From positions 92,015 through 156,014 of the forward strand of contig NZ_FMZO01000013.1 of NCBI RefSeq assembly GCF_900101395.1: a stretch of 64,000 bases of DNA, given 5' to 3'. Position numbers and translations under genes: made by a program. This document shows, one piece after another, positions 47,006-56,185 of the stretch. The notes under the pieces were generated by a model. It searched no databases, was not told the DNA's origin, and was given only the letters and a program-made list of their open reading frames with translations. The number at the start of each line of letters is the position of its first letter. The stretch's first letter is position 1. Source of the stretch: Niabella drilacis (lineage in GTDB: Bacteria; Bacteroidota; Bacteroidia; Chitinophagales; Chitinophagaceae).

Positions 47006-47039
47006 TTTGTATCAGAGTATATAGTTTTGCGATTACTTC
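47006..47039 (+). promoter_or_regulatory. Promoter of the folded RNA candidate
   Basis: TTTG at 47006-47009 and TAGTTTTG at 47032-47039 fit the Bacteroidota -33/-7 pattern with a 22-bp spacer, placing a start near 47046. A second TAnnTTTG match (TATATTTG, 47002-47009) is also present. Confidence 0.5.
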
Positions 47040-47045
47040 ATAAAA

Positions 47046-47207
47046 ATATTTGAAGCATTCGCTTTGAGTCTCGCTTTTGAAACCTGAGAAATTTCTGTAG
47101 CAACGAGATGAAGAGTAGAATAGCTCACGTCAAGGCGTGAGCTCTCTTATTCGTTGCTGGGCTTCTCAGGGCCTCAAAAGCGGTAAGTTGAGCGTCACGC
47201 TTTTTTT
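47046..47207 (+). ncRNA. Candidate structured RNA with a 111-nt hairpin
   Basis: Bases 47072-47182 fold into one long rod: 9-bp stem (47072-47080/47174-47182), 8 bp (47083-47090/47163-47170), 8 bp (47099-47106/47151-47158), 5 bp (47111-47115/47144-47148), and an 8-bp tip AGCTCACG/CGTGAGCT with loop TCAAGG. All 38 pairs are Watson-Crick; internal loops are asymmetric (8 versus 4 nt at the widest). A short AGCG-TCA-CGCT stem and seven T follow (47191-47207), giving a terminator-like end. A promoter match lies upstream. It may be a standalone RNA (6S-like rods have this shape) or a leader. Confidence 0.6.
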
Positions 47208-47229
47208 ATTGCTTGTAGCGTCGATCAGC

Positions 47230-47349
47230 ATGCCGGGAGACTCATCCAACCCAAAACGGATGAGTGCTAAAACATCATATTACACTATTGTTGCCAATGC
47301 CATAGCATTTATGGTCCTTTTTGCGTGCAAGCCAAAGATGCCGGTATAA
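47230..47349 (+). CDS. Possible 29-39 residue peptide
   Basis: ATG at 47230 (39 codons) or 47260 (29 codons, MSAKTSYYTIVANAIAFMVL then FACKPKMPV). It has one hydrophobic segment and a lipobox-like LFAC. A perfect 7-bp inverted repeat CTCATCC/GGATGAG (47241-47247, 47258-47264) covers the second ATG. Function unknown; it may be a leader peptide of the downstream TlpA-SusC-SusD operon or chance. Confidence 0.3.
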   Translation: MPGDSSNPKRMSAKTSYYTIVANAIAFMVLFACKPKMPV

Positions 47350-47355
47350 TTTATT

Positions 47356-47403
47356 GCCGGGCGGGAGGCGGTTTTCTCATGTTAAGCCTCCCCCAATCCC
47401 GGC
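47356..47403 (+). other. GC-rich hairpin ahead of the TlpA operon
   Basis: GCCGGG (47356-47361) pairs with CCCGGC (47398-47403) and GGGAGGC (47363-47369) with GCCTCCC (47386-47392), 13 pairs in total. No T-run follows. Either a weak terminator after the peptide frame or a leader structure about 90 bp before the TlpA-like gene. Confidence 0.5.
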
Positions 47404-47493
47404 ATTTGTTGGGCGCAAACACTTTTAAGGTGCTATACCTATTTCTATGCCCGTTTTTCCAAACAATATTGCTTTACTTTTTAATGCTTTTAT

Positions 47494-48738
47494 ATGAAAA
47501 AAATTGCGCTGGCATGCGTGCTGGCGGGTTTATGCCTGTACGCAGCAGCCCAGGAAAACACCAGGGCATTAACCATTGGTGATACCGTACCCAATATCCT
47601 ATTTAGCCATATACTAAATGGAAATCAACGGAAAATAGATCTTTATCACTTTAAAAATAAGAACGTTATTATTGACCTGTGGAGCCGGCATTGTACATCT
47701 TGTATCGGTGCTTTTCCAAAAATTGAGCAGTACCAAAAAAAACACTCGGATCTGCTTCAATTTATACTCGCAAACCCTCATGACATAGGGTTTGAAAGGG
47801 ATGTAATAGCATTGCTGAAGAGTATTAAAACAAGAACAGGATTTTACCCCTCCTTACCGGTGGCATTGAATGATACGCTGCTGAACCTCTATTTTCCTCA
47901 CACTGGGGTACCGCATTATATCTGGATTAATAATAGGCAACAAATTGTTGCTATTACAGGCCTGGAAGAGATTACGGAACAAAATATTGACCATTTTGTG
48001 AGGGGAGATCGGCTGCATTTGGCGGTAAAAGATGCCCCACAGTTTTCTAAAGATCTTCTATCTCTTGTAAGGGATGGAGTGGTAAAAGATGCAGATCTGC
48101 TTGGCTTCTCGATGTTTACTGGTTATCAGCCATATACTAATCTGAAAACCGGATTTAGGAAAAATGACAGTACTGGTAGTTCTTCTTATTGTATCATTAA
48201 CCAGCCATTGAGGGCGATCCTTTACCGGGCATACGGAAATGAGATAAATGGAATGCCATTAAACCGGTTGATTAATTTTCCCAACCAATCACAAAAGTAT
48301 TGTTATCAGGTAATACTACCCAATACCGCCAAAAATAGTTCCGTAATAGTGCCTTATTTAAAAGAAGATCTTTGGCGTACGTTTCATCTTAAAGGGGTTG
48401 GCAAAAAAGAGACCCGGGAGTGCTTTATTATTAAAGGAATCCAAAATATTATATCCTTGAGCTCATCTGCACACCGGGCCTTGGATCTAAATAAAAATAG
48501 TCGTAAAAAATATATTAAGGGATACTCGTTAAAGGAGGCAGTATTATTTCTGGATCAGCTAACTATTCCGCTTCTGGACGAAAGTGGACAGGGAGAGACC
48601 CTGATCGATTTGAATTTTCCTGAGAGTTTGAATCCTAAAGATGAGCGGCAACTCATTGCCTGGCTTATCAGCAAGGGGTTTGTAATTGAGAAGGAGCCCC
48701 GGTTACTGGATGTATTTGAATTCTCTACCATAAACTAA
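47494..48738 (+). CDS. TlpA-like thioredoxin-fold protein of a SusCD operon
   Basis: A 414-residue exported protein, signal ~1-20 (ACVLAGLCLYAAAQ). A thioredoxin-like domain (~25-170) has the redox pair C67 and C70 in HCTSC, with the WSRHC pattern of TlpA/ResA proteins, and GVPHYIWINN near 135-145. The C-terminal ~240 residues are unassigned. Likely a periplasmic thiol-disulfide protein serving the SusC/SusD system 11 bp downstream; AT-rich like the rest of this operon. Confidence 0.8.
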   Translation: MKKIALACVLAGLCLYAAAQENTRALTIGDTVPNILFSHILNGNQRKIDLYHFKNKNVIIDLWSRHCTSCIGAFPKIEQYQKKHSDLLQFILANPHDIGFERDVIALLKSIKTRTGFYPSLPVALNDTLLNLYFPHTGVPHYIWINNRQQIVAITGLEEITEQNIDHFVRGDRLHLAVKDAPQFSKDLLSLVRDGVVKDADLLGFSMFTGYQPYTNLKTGFRKNDSTGSSSYCIINQPLRAILYRAYGNEINGMPLNRLINFPNQSQKYCYQVILPNTAKNSSVIVPYLKEDLWRTFHLKGVGKKETRECFIIKGIQNIISLSSSAHRALDLNKNSRKKYIKGYSLKEAVLFLDQLTIPLLDESGQGETLIDLNFPESLNPKDERQLIAWLISKGFVIEKEPRLLDVFEFSTIN

Positions 48739-48749
48739 AACACTGTATT

Positions 48750-51700
48750 ATGATAAAAATAACTATAAAAGCAGCGTGCTTCTTACTGGTATCCGGAACA
48801 TTGCTCGTATTGATTTTTCGATATCCGGGGTATATTCAGGCGCAAAATGCATTCGGAATCTCCATCAGTGGAATGATTACGGATAGTATGGGATTGGGAT
48901 TAAATGGGGCTTCCGTCATGTTGAAGAATAAGGAGCGGCACTCTATTTCGAACAAAAACGGAGTTTTTGAAATAAAGGCAATGCCTGGGGATGAATTAAT
49001 TATTTCTCATGTAGGCTATCAAACAAAAATAGTTAAAATACCGAGCGAGCCGGTTTATCTACGGATCACTTTGAGGATAAACGAAACTACAGATAGTGAG
49101 GTAACTGTTGAAGCTAATACGGGGTATCAAAAGGTAAAACCTAATGAAATCAATGGGTCAGTAACAGTGATAGATAGTAGGATGCTAAACCTGCAAACCG
49201 GAACCAATATTTTACAGCGTCTCAATGGCATAACCAATGGTTTATTGTTCAATATTGGCAGATTAAATCCTGGCAGCGAAATTTCAATCCGCGGCCTGAG
49301 CACCATAAATGGCCCTCTTGCGCCACTGATAATATTGGATAAATTTCCATACGATGGGAGCATTGACGATATTAATCCAAACGATGTGGAAACGATTACC
49401 ATTTTAAAAGACGCCGCTGCTGCCAGTATTTGGGGTGCGCGGGCCGCAAATGGGGTCATTGTAATAACAACTAAGAATGGTCAGTTTAATAAAAAACTAA
49501 AGGTTGAAATAAATGCGAGCAATCTTTTGTCAACTCCACCGGATCTTTCTTCAATTCCACAAATTTCTGTTTCGGATTATATAGATATAGAAGCGCAGCT
49601 TTTTGAAAGAGGCCAATTTAACGGAGATATTAACAACACACAGGCTCGGTATCCATTATCGCCGTTAGTGGAAATTTTATTAAAGCGTAAAAGTGGAGCT
49701 ATTTCGGTGGCAGACTCTTTGTCAATGGTGAATCAACTTAAACAGCTTGACAGCAGGAAAGAGTATTCAAAATACTTTCAGCGTATAGGTATTACACAAC
49801 AGTACTCATTAAATATTAGCGGCGGCAACAATCAGATTGCTTGGCTGCTTGGAGGTGGGTACAATAGAGTACTGGGCGTTAACAACGCATTTTCTGATAA
49901 GCTCAATATACATCTAAAGAATAGTTTTCGGCTTTTAAAAAATCTCTCTATAGCCGTCGATGCTTACTACGCCAGCAATACAAATAAAAATGGAATGCCT
50001 GATTTTTCAAGTATATATAATATACACAACCGCTACGTACCATATCAGACATTTGTGGGAGTCAAAGGAGAAGCGCTGCCGATAGACAAGTACAGAAGAG
50101 GATTTATAGACACACTGGGTGCAGGGCATTTGCTAGATTGGAAATACTATCCTTTTGAAGATTATAAACATGATGCCACCAATTTAAAAAGTCAAAATAT
50201 CATTTCTAATGTAGACATTAGATATACACCGATCGCCGGATTGGAGGTAAGTGCAAATTATCAATATCAAAATGCCTGGGGGAGCTTTACCCGAATGGCT
50301 GATATGAGCAGTTTTTATCTTAGGGATCTTATTAATCGATTTACTCAGCTCAGTTATTCCAAGTTGCCAGACGTATTCCCTATTCCTAAAGGGAACCTGC
50401 TCAGCAAATCAGGAAGTGACCTTATCACAAATAATTTCAGGGCATTGGCCTCATATAATAGACAACTTGGTAAACATTTGATCAATATACTTTCGGGCTT
50501 TGATTTAAGAGATTCAAAGAGCAGCTCAGGGACAGGGGCGTTTACTATTTATGGCTATCAGGAGGACCCCTTATCGCAAGGCGTTGTAGACTTTTATAAC
50601 AGGTATCCTACCCTAATAAGTGGTTACACTGAAACGATCCCCGGGGTGGCGAATATCAGTGCAGACAAAAACCTTCGGTATATCAGCGTTTACTCAAATG
50701 GTTCATACACTTATAAAAGCAGGTATGGCGTTAGTGGTAGTTTTCGAAAGGACGCTTCAAATGTCTTTGGCGCTACAACGAATGATAAATGGAACCCGTT
50801 ATGGTCAACAGGAGCAAGTTGGGTACTATCCAATGAACCGTTTTATCACTTGCATTTTATTCCCCGGTTGAGGATTAAGGCAAGCATTGGAGTCAGCGGA
50901 AATGTAGATCCTGGAAAAACTCCGCTGCCAATTAGCGGTGTCTTTACTAATCCTGTAACAAATTTACCGGTAGAGAAAATTACAAATCTAAATAACCCTT
51001 CGCTTAGATGGGAAAAATCCAGGCAAATAAATGTAGGAATAGAATTTGAGACAAAGGAAAACTGGCTAAAAGGTAGCGTTGAATATTACAATAAAACAGG
51101 CACCGACCTTTATGGAGAAACCCCCTATGATTATACAACCTGGGGGCAAAACAATGTAATAATCAAAAATGTTGCTAATATGATAGGAAAAGGGTGGGAT
51201 ATAAACCTGACGTCAAACAATATTAACAGAGCCGTAAAATGGGAGACCGGGATTATTATGAACATTAATAAGAGCAAGACGTCCAAATACTTTGCTGATG
51301 CTTCCAAAGATATTTATGGCCCCAATGACGGAACATATATAACCCCGATTGTAGGAAAGCCTCTGTATGCTATCTCTGCGTTTAAATGGGCGGGCCTGAA
51401 CTCTGAAGGAGATCCTCAGGGCTATCTAAATGATAATGCCAGTACCGATTATCGCGGCATAATCAATCTGATTACACAAGAGGGATCCAAAAGTAATAGT
51501 ATTGTTTTTATGGGCCCGTCTGTTCCTGTTTGTTTTGGCTCAATGATCAACAACCTGGCGTGGAAGAATCTGGCAGTTTCTATTAATATTACATACAGAT
51601 TGGGATATTATTTCAGAAAAAGGTCTTTCACTTCAGCGGCACTCATCGATAATGGAATCGGGTATGGAGATTATTACGAACGTTGGAAACAACCAGGTGA

Positions 51701-52010
51701 TGAAAACCGGACTTCCGTGCCAAAATTCGTTTATCCGGATTACCCATTAAACAGTTATCGGGACTTTTTCTATTCATACGCTTCGCCAAATGTATTAAAT
51801 GCCGGGAATATAAGACTTCAGTTTGTAAACGTTTCATATAGATTTTTATTTAAGAAGGCCAGTCAGATGCCATTAGCTGTTCAGTTATATGGAAATGCTT
51901 CCAACCTTGGTATCATCTGGATGGCAAATAGGCAGAAGATAGACCCGGATTATCCAACTTCCTACGCCCCAACCAAACAATATACCGTGGGCATGAAAAT
52001 CAATTTTTAA
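48750..52010 (+). CDS. SusC-like TonB-dependent transporter, second locus
   Basis: A 1086-residue protein with an N-terminal hydrophobic signal region (~8-32), carboxypeptidase-regulatory-like domain (~38-120), plug (ITILKDAAAASIWGARAANGVIVITTKNG at ~213-240) and barrel. The linker VTVEANTGYQKVKPNEINGSVTVIDS resembles a SusC subgroup that is encoded with TlpA-like proteins. The imported ligand is unknown; peptides or metal complexes are as likely as glycans. Confidence 0.93.
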   Translation: MIKITIKAACFLLVSGTLLVLIFRYPGYIQAQNAFGISISGMITDSMGLGLNGASVMLKNKERHSISNKNGVFEIKAMPGDELIISHVGYQTKIVKIPSEPVYLRITLRINETTDSEVTVEANTGYQKVKPNEINGSVTVIDSRMLNLQTGTNILQRLNGITNGLLFNIGRLNPGSEISIRGLSTINGPLAPLIILDKFPYDGSIDDINPNDVETITILKDAAAASIWGARAANGVIVITTKNGQFNKKLKVEINASNLLSTPPDLSSIPQISVSDYIDIEAQLFERGQFNGDINNTQARYPLSPLVEILLKRKSGAISVADSLSMVNQLKQLDSRKEYSKYFQRIGITQQYSLNISGGNNQIAWLLGGGYNRVLGVNNAFSDKLNIHLKNSFRLLKNLSIAVDAYYASNTNKNGMPDFSSIYNIHNRYVPYQTFVGVKGEALPIDKYRRGFIDTLGAGHLLDWKYYPFEDYKHDATNLKSQNIISNVDIRYTPIAGLEVSANYQYQNAWGSFTRMADMSSFYLRDLINRFTQLSYSKLPDVFPIPKGNLLSKSGSDLITNNFRALASYNRQLGKHLINILSGFDLRDSKSSSGTGAFTIYGYQEDPLSQGVVDFYNRYPTLISGYTETIPGVANISADKNLRYISVYSNGSYTYKSRYGVSGSFRKDASNVFGATTNDKWNPLWSTGASWVLSNEPFYHLHFIPRLRIKASIGVSGNVDPGKTPLPISGVFTNPVTNLPVEKITNLNNPSLRWEKSRQINVGIEFETKENWLKGSVEYYNKTGTDLYGETPYDYTTWGQNNVIIKNVANMIGKGWDINLTSNNINRAVKWETGIIMNINKSKTSKYFADASKDIYGPNDGTYITPIVGKPLYAISAFKWAGLNSEGDPQGYLNDNASTDYRGIINLITQEGSKSNSIVFMGPSVPVCFGSMINNLAWKNLAVSINITYRLGYYFRKRSFTSAALIDNGIGYGDYYERWKQPGDENRTSVPKFVYPDYPLNSYRDFFYSYASPNVLNAGNIRLQFVNVSYRFLFKKASQMPLAVQLYGNASNLGIIWMANRQKIDPDYPTSYAPTKQYTVGMKINF

Positions 52011-52029
52011 TCCATCAATAACACATATT

Positions 52030-53418
52030 ATGAACACAAATAAGTTGAATAGAAGGATAATACTTTTACTGTTTTGCTGCATGATTTCATTTGTTTCATG
52101 CAGAAAATTTTTGGATAAAAAAATAACGAACGGAATCACCACCCCTACCCAATTGAGCGATTTGCAGGCCCTGTTGGATGAAGCATTGGGTCTGAACGAG
52201 AGTATAACGCCGGTATATGGAGAAGCATCGTCCGATGACTATTTCCTGAATCCGGATTATAAGACTGTTTTAGATAAAAACCCCCTACTTAAAAACGTAT
52301 ACATCCGAAGGCCTTATGAATACTCCTTTCAAAATGATTGGTCCAAAGCATACCTGGAAATATACAATGCCAATTATTGTTTGGATATGATAAAAGCTAT
52401 TCCGGCTTCGACGGACAACCGAAATCAATGGGATAATGTGTATGGGAGCGCCTTATTCATGAGGGCTTATTATTTTTTACTGCTGACCTGGGAGTATGCA
52501 AAGGCGTTTGATAGAGAAGCATCCTCGAGAGATTTGGGGATTGTGCTGCGGTTAACTTCTGATTTTAACGTTCCTTCTCAACGGTCAAGCGTAAAACAAT
52601 GTTATGATCAAATAGTTAATGATGTAATGGAAAGCGTAGGACATCTTCCTGATTTCCCCGTTCATGTATACCGACCCTCAAAGTGGGCTGCTTATGGTTT
52701 GCTGGCGCGCACTTATCTTTCAATGAGGCAGTACGACAGTGCATATAAGTATGCTGATGAGTGTTTAAAATTGAGGAGTGACCTTATGGATTTTAACGGC
52801 GACAAGGATGTAAAGCCATTGGGGGGCAAATATCCGTTTTCAAAATTCAACAAGGAGACAATTTATTATACAGGAAGAAGTGGATGGGTGGTGGCGGCTC
52901 TAAGTGCTGCAAATTATATGTTTATTGATAGTGGTTTAGTCAAGAGCTATGAAGAGAATGATCTAAGAAAAACGGCTTTCTTTTCGTTGGTCAAGGGGAA
53001 TTATACATTTACAGGGAGTTACTCGCAGAATGCAACTAACTTTACGGGGATAGCAACCGATGAGATTTTTCTGATTCGAGCCGAATGTGCCGCCCGATTA
53101 AACAATATTAAAGAGGCTTTGTTCGATTTGAACACACTTTTAGCAAGCAGATACAAATCCGGCAGCTTTTTGCCATTGGAAATTTTGACTAAAGAGGGGC
53201 TTATAGACCGAATTCTTTTAGAACGAAGGAAAGAATTAATATCGAGGAACCTACGGTGGATGGATTTGAAAAGGCTCAATAAAGAGAATAAAAGCATCGT
53301 TCTTGTAAGAGTTTATGAGGGTAATACCTATACTTTACAACCGAACGCAAATTATTATGCGCTTCCATTGCCAACGGATATTATTAAATTAGCTCAAATA
53401 CAGCAAAATGACGAATGA
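52030..53418 (+). CDS. SusD/RagB-like lipoprotein, second locus
   Basis: A 462-residue lipoprotein (CCMISFVSCRKF, Cys ~22). SusD signatures: ALFMRAYYFLLLTWEYAKAF, IFLIRAECAARLNNIKEALFDLNTLL and LLERRKELISRNLRWMDLKRL. It partners the SusC protein 19 bp upstream. No enzyme genes follow, so the operon is only uptake plus TlpA. Confidence 0.93.
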   Translation: MNTNKLNRRIILLLFCCMISFVSCRKFLDKKITNGITTPTQLSDLQALLDEALGLNESITPVYGEASSDDYFLNPDYKTVLDKNPLLKNVYIRRPYEYSFQNDWSKAYLEIYNANYCLDMIKAIPASTDNRNQWDNVYGSALFMRAYYFLLLTWEYAKAFDREASSRDLGIVLRLTSDFNVPSQRSSVKQCYDQIVNDVMESVGHLPDFPVHVYRPSKWAAYGLLARTYLSMRQYDSAYKYADECLKLRSDLMDFNGDKDVKPLGGKYPFSKFNKETIYYTGRSGWVVAALSAANYMFIDSGLVKSYEENDLRKTAFFSLVKGNYTFTGSYSQNATNFTGIATDEIFLIRAECAARLNNIKEALFDLNTLLASRYKSGSFLPLEILTKEGLIDRILLERRKELISRNLRWMDLKRLNKENKSIVLVRVYEGNTYTLQPNANYYALPLPTDIIKLAQIQQNDE

Positions 53419-53447
53419 AGGGCCATAGATTGATCGGATTGTGTTGG

Positions 53448-53482
53448 GGGGCTGAACTCAATGTTCAGCCCCTGTTTATTTT
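53448..53482 (+). terminator. Terminator of the TlpA-SusC-SusD operon
   Basis: Perfect 10-bp stem GGGGCTGAAC (53448-53457)/GTTCAGCCCC (53463-53472), loop TCAAT, followed by TGTTTATTTT. Confidence 0.85.
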
Positions 53483-53550
53483 AATGGGGTGCCGGTAAAC
53501 CTTTTGTACCGGCCGATCTGATACAACGTATTCTCCTTTTCGGAAAGGTG

Positions 53551-54189
53551 TCATTTTATAACAAAGGGAAGTTTGACCAGGGTCGATCCCCAGGCAATCA
53601 ACAGGTCGGCACCCGTATCCGTCTGTTTAAATACCATGGTAAAGTATTCCACCTCCGGGTTGTTATCGGTAGAAGGTACTTCCACCCGCAGGAGATCTTT
53701 TGTACTATCCTGGTTAAGCCCCCAGGTATCCAGGTTATTGTTTAATACCAGGGTCCAGTTTTTTTCGTGTGGGATGCTGTAGAGGGTATACCGTCCCGGC
53801 TCTATTTTTTTATTATTAAGGTAAACCGGTTTAAAAACATCCAGTTCGGTAGCCTCATTCGCCCCCATCCGCCAGGGGTGGTCATATTGAAGCACCGTTC
53901 CGAAGAGGGAACGGCCCTGCAGGTGCGGCCGGCTGTAAAGGACGCGCATAACGGGGCCTTCTTTGGTGCTTCCGCTCATTTTTTGAAGCGGATAATGAAC
54001 GGGATAATAGCTCATGTCCAGGGGCGACACGTCCACCGCTTCATAAGGGTTGCTGGTGTTGGCCGGCTGTATCCCCACCGGTGCATTGGCCTGTGGTACC
54101 GGTTTGCTCTTTGTTTCGGGTTGCTGATTACAGGCAACCAATAAGGCGAAGCCGGCAAGCAGGAACGATCTGCCTCTTAGACAATTCAT
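53551..54189 (-). CDS. DUF2911 lipoprotein
   Basis: A 212-residue lipoprotein (LLAGFALLVACNQQ) with a DUF2911 domain: LDMSYYPVHYPLQKM, VLYSRPHLQGRSLFG, PWRMGANEATELDVF, PGRYTLYSIPHEKNWTLVLNN. Function unknown in the family. Paralogue of the next gene, 9 bp away in the same operon. Confidence 0.8.
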   Translation of the reverse strand: MNCLRGRSFLLAGFALLVACNQQPETKSKPVPQANAPVGIQPANTSNPYEAVDVSPLDMSYYPVHYPLQKMSGSTKEGPVMRVLYSRPHLQGRSLFGTVLQYDHPWRMGANEATELDVFKPVYLNNKKIEPGRYTLYSIPHEKNWTLVLNNNLDTWGLNQDSTKDLLRVEVPSTDNNPEVEYFTMVFKQTDTGADLLIAWGSTLVKLPFVIK

Positions 54190-54198
54190 TCGTTATAA

Positions 54199-54759
54199 TT
54201 AAAAATTAATAGGCAGGGATGCTTTTTTCTGATCCCATTCGATCGCCAAGTTAACAGTTGATCCGCTTTTTTCAAAATCAATGGTCAGGAATTCTATCGG
54301 ATCTTTTAATTCTTCTACCGGAACGGAAGTCCGTACCACATCTTTTGCCGCATCATAATTAAAGGCGCCCCAGGCATCGGTATCCTTATTCACGATAAAG
54401 GTCCATTCTTTTTCGGTAGGGATGCAATAGAGGGTATACCGTCCTGCAGGGATCTTTTTGCTACCGATGGTGGCCGTGGCAAAGAACTGGATTTCCGTGG
54501 CTTCATTGGCTCCCAGGCGCCAAACCTTGCCGTAGGGAACAATGTCGGAGTTAAATATTTTACGGTTGTTCTTGGCAGGGCGGCTGTAAATGACCCGCAT
54601 ACGCAGCGGTTCGCTGGTGCCCCGGATCTTTTTAGAAGGATAATCCACCGGGTAATAGATCTGGTCCATAGGTGATTTGTCTACCGGTATCCAGGATTGC
54701 CCGTGAACCGGCAACATGAAGGAAAAGGCAATAATAGCCGTCAATACGTACTTTGTCAT
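54199..54759 (-). CDS. DUF2911 exported protein
   Basis: A 186-residue protein with signal peptide ~1-20 (TAIIAFSFMLPVHGQ) and the same DUF2911 segments as its neighbour (MDQIYYPVDYPSKKI, VIYSRPAKNNRKIFN, VWRLGANEATEIQFF, PAGRYTLYCIPTEKEWTFIVNK). The two look like a tandem duplication, one lipidated and one soluble. Confidence 0.8.
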   Translation of the reverse strand: MTKYVLTAIIAFSFMLPVHGQSWIPVDKSPMDQIYYPVDYPSKKIRGTSEPLRMRVIYSRPAKNNRKIFNSDIVPYGKVWRLGANEATEIQFFATATIGSKKIPAGRYTLYCIPTEKEWTFIVNKDTDAWGAFNYDAAKDVVRTSVPVEELKDPIEFLTIDFEKSGSTVNLAIEWDQKKASLPINF

Positions 54760-54771
54760 ACTGTTCGTGTT

Positions 54772-55362
54772 TTAATTCGTCAATTTTTTAAATTGTTCCG
54801 CTGCAAAGGGCTTCAGGTCTGCCCAAAAAAGACGGTAATGCTCCTCCAAACGTTTGATATTGTCTTCAAATAGTTTTTCTGCGGGCCGGCTGTCATCCAG
54901 GTATCGGGCCCGGCGAACCAGTCCTGCAAAACTTTTATAGATGCCGGAAGGCTCACTGTAGTGATACAGCCAGTTTTGCTGTTTCATATAGTGAAAGAGT
55001 GGCCGGAAATGCTCCGGCAGTTGTTCAAAATAGCGGTCGAGGGTTTTGTAGGTATGCTGTGCAAACTCAGCGAGGGATCCCGGCGAAAACTCCTGTGCAT
55101 CATTTGCCAGAAAATAATCATATACAATATCCATGAACGCACCGCTGTATAGCCGGTAAGGTGTTCTGAAGACCTGTTTGGCAGCAAGTGTGGCGGGGTG
55201 GGCGTCGGTAAAGCTGTCTATTTCCCGGTGCAGCCGGATGCCGGCGCGGATCGCCGGGGGATAATCCAACTGGCGGTTCCCCTTTACAAAATCACTGATC
55301 ATATTGCCCACAAGAACGCCCTCGTGACCAAATGAGAGGTATGCATGCGCCAGGAAATTCAT
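54772..55362 (-). CDS. Acyl carrier protein phosphodiesterase-like protein
   Basis: A 196-residue protein of the AcpH (PF04336) type: MNFLAHAYLSF at the start, LVGNMISDFVKGNRQLDYPPAIRAGIRLHREIDSFTDAHP (His/Asp metal-site motifs ~17-57), and FMDIVYDYFLA. AcpH removes the phosphopantetheine arm from holo-ACP. First gene of a probable AcpH-DUF2911-DUF2911 run. Confidence 0.85.
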   Translation of the reverse strand: MNFLAHAYLSFGHEGVLVGNMISDFVKGNRQLDYPPAIRAGIRLHREIDSFTDAHPATLAAKQVFRTPYRLYSGAFMDIVYDYFLANDAQEFSPGSLAEFAQHTYKTLDRYFEQLPEHFRPLFHYMKQQNWLYHYSEPSGIYKSFAGLVRRARYLDDSRPAEKLFEDNIKRLEEHYRLFWADLKPFAAEQFKKLTN

Positions 55363-55415
55363 GCCGCAAATGTAGGAATAAAGAAAAAGATCGCGGTGGG
55401 CGCAGCACCGGCAAA

Positions 55416-55973
55416 TTAGCGGTGCTGTTGCAGCAACGCTCCTACCTCCTGCTGGATACCGATGCTCTTGTCGTTGTTGTAAGCGTGCTGAAGGGCGATT
55501 TTCGTTGTTTCAAAATCAGCCTTTTTTTCTTTAAGGGTTTCGTATACCTCTTTTGCGGCAGCTGGCCTTGGCCCCCAGTGAAACAGGTCCTTTCCGTTCT
55601 CATCCCGCACAATCAGCATCGGGATGGACCGGCTGCCGCTGGTCAGGTATTGTTCAATTTCAGAGCCGGAGTCCCGCAGCTGGATACTGAAACCGATGTG
55701 CGCATTTTCCCGGCTCATCAGGTAAAGGACAGGAACGATATGTGCCGCATCCCCGCACCAGGGTTCGGTAATAACCACCCATTGCTGCTTCCGGCCAATG
55801 GAGGACAGCAGGGCTTTTGTTTCATCTGTTAAAGGGTTTTGTTTGAGCCAGCGGCTCATCCGCGACCAGTTCATCCTGGTGTACTGAAAATAATCGGCAT
55901 TGTTATAGGGCGGTGCCGGTTCTGCGGCGGTTAAAATTTTGCTGAACTCATTTGAGTACTCCTCGAAAGTCAT
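55416..55973 (-). CDS. Thioredoxin-family protein with PWCGDA motif
   Basis: A 185-residue cytoplasmic thioredoxin-fold protein (Thioredoxin_9-like). The active-site region reads EPWCGDAAHIVP, with only one Cys, and SIPMLIVRDENGKDLFHWGPRP supplies the cis-Pro loop. A monothiol site suggests a role other than dithiol reduction. It is 53 bp upstream of acpH. Confidence 0.8.
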   Translation of the reverse strand: MTFEEYSNEFSKILTAAEPAPPYNNADYFQYTRMNWSRMSRWLKQNPLTDETKALLSSIGRKQQWVVITEPWCGDAAHIVPVLYLMSRENAHIGFSIQLRDSGSEIEQYLTSGSRSIPMLIVRDENGKDLFHWGPRPAAAKEVYETLKEKKADFETTKIALQHAYNNDKSIGIQQEVGALLQQHR

Positions 55974-56185
55974 ATACTTAAATCCGTTTTTTATGATCTT
56001 TTACCGTGTTGGGTATCAATAAAACGTGTAATTCCATAAAAAGTTCTGAAAAGTACTGTTTTACGGAAAAGCCCTGGCCGGCGGATCCTCGGTGATCTGT
56101 TAAACATTTACCGGAAAAAAGGGAGGCTTATGGGGAAGAGAAACAGAAATTGGCGTATCTTCATCCTCTATTCAAAATTAAAATT

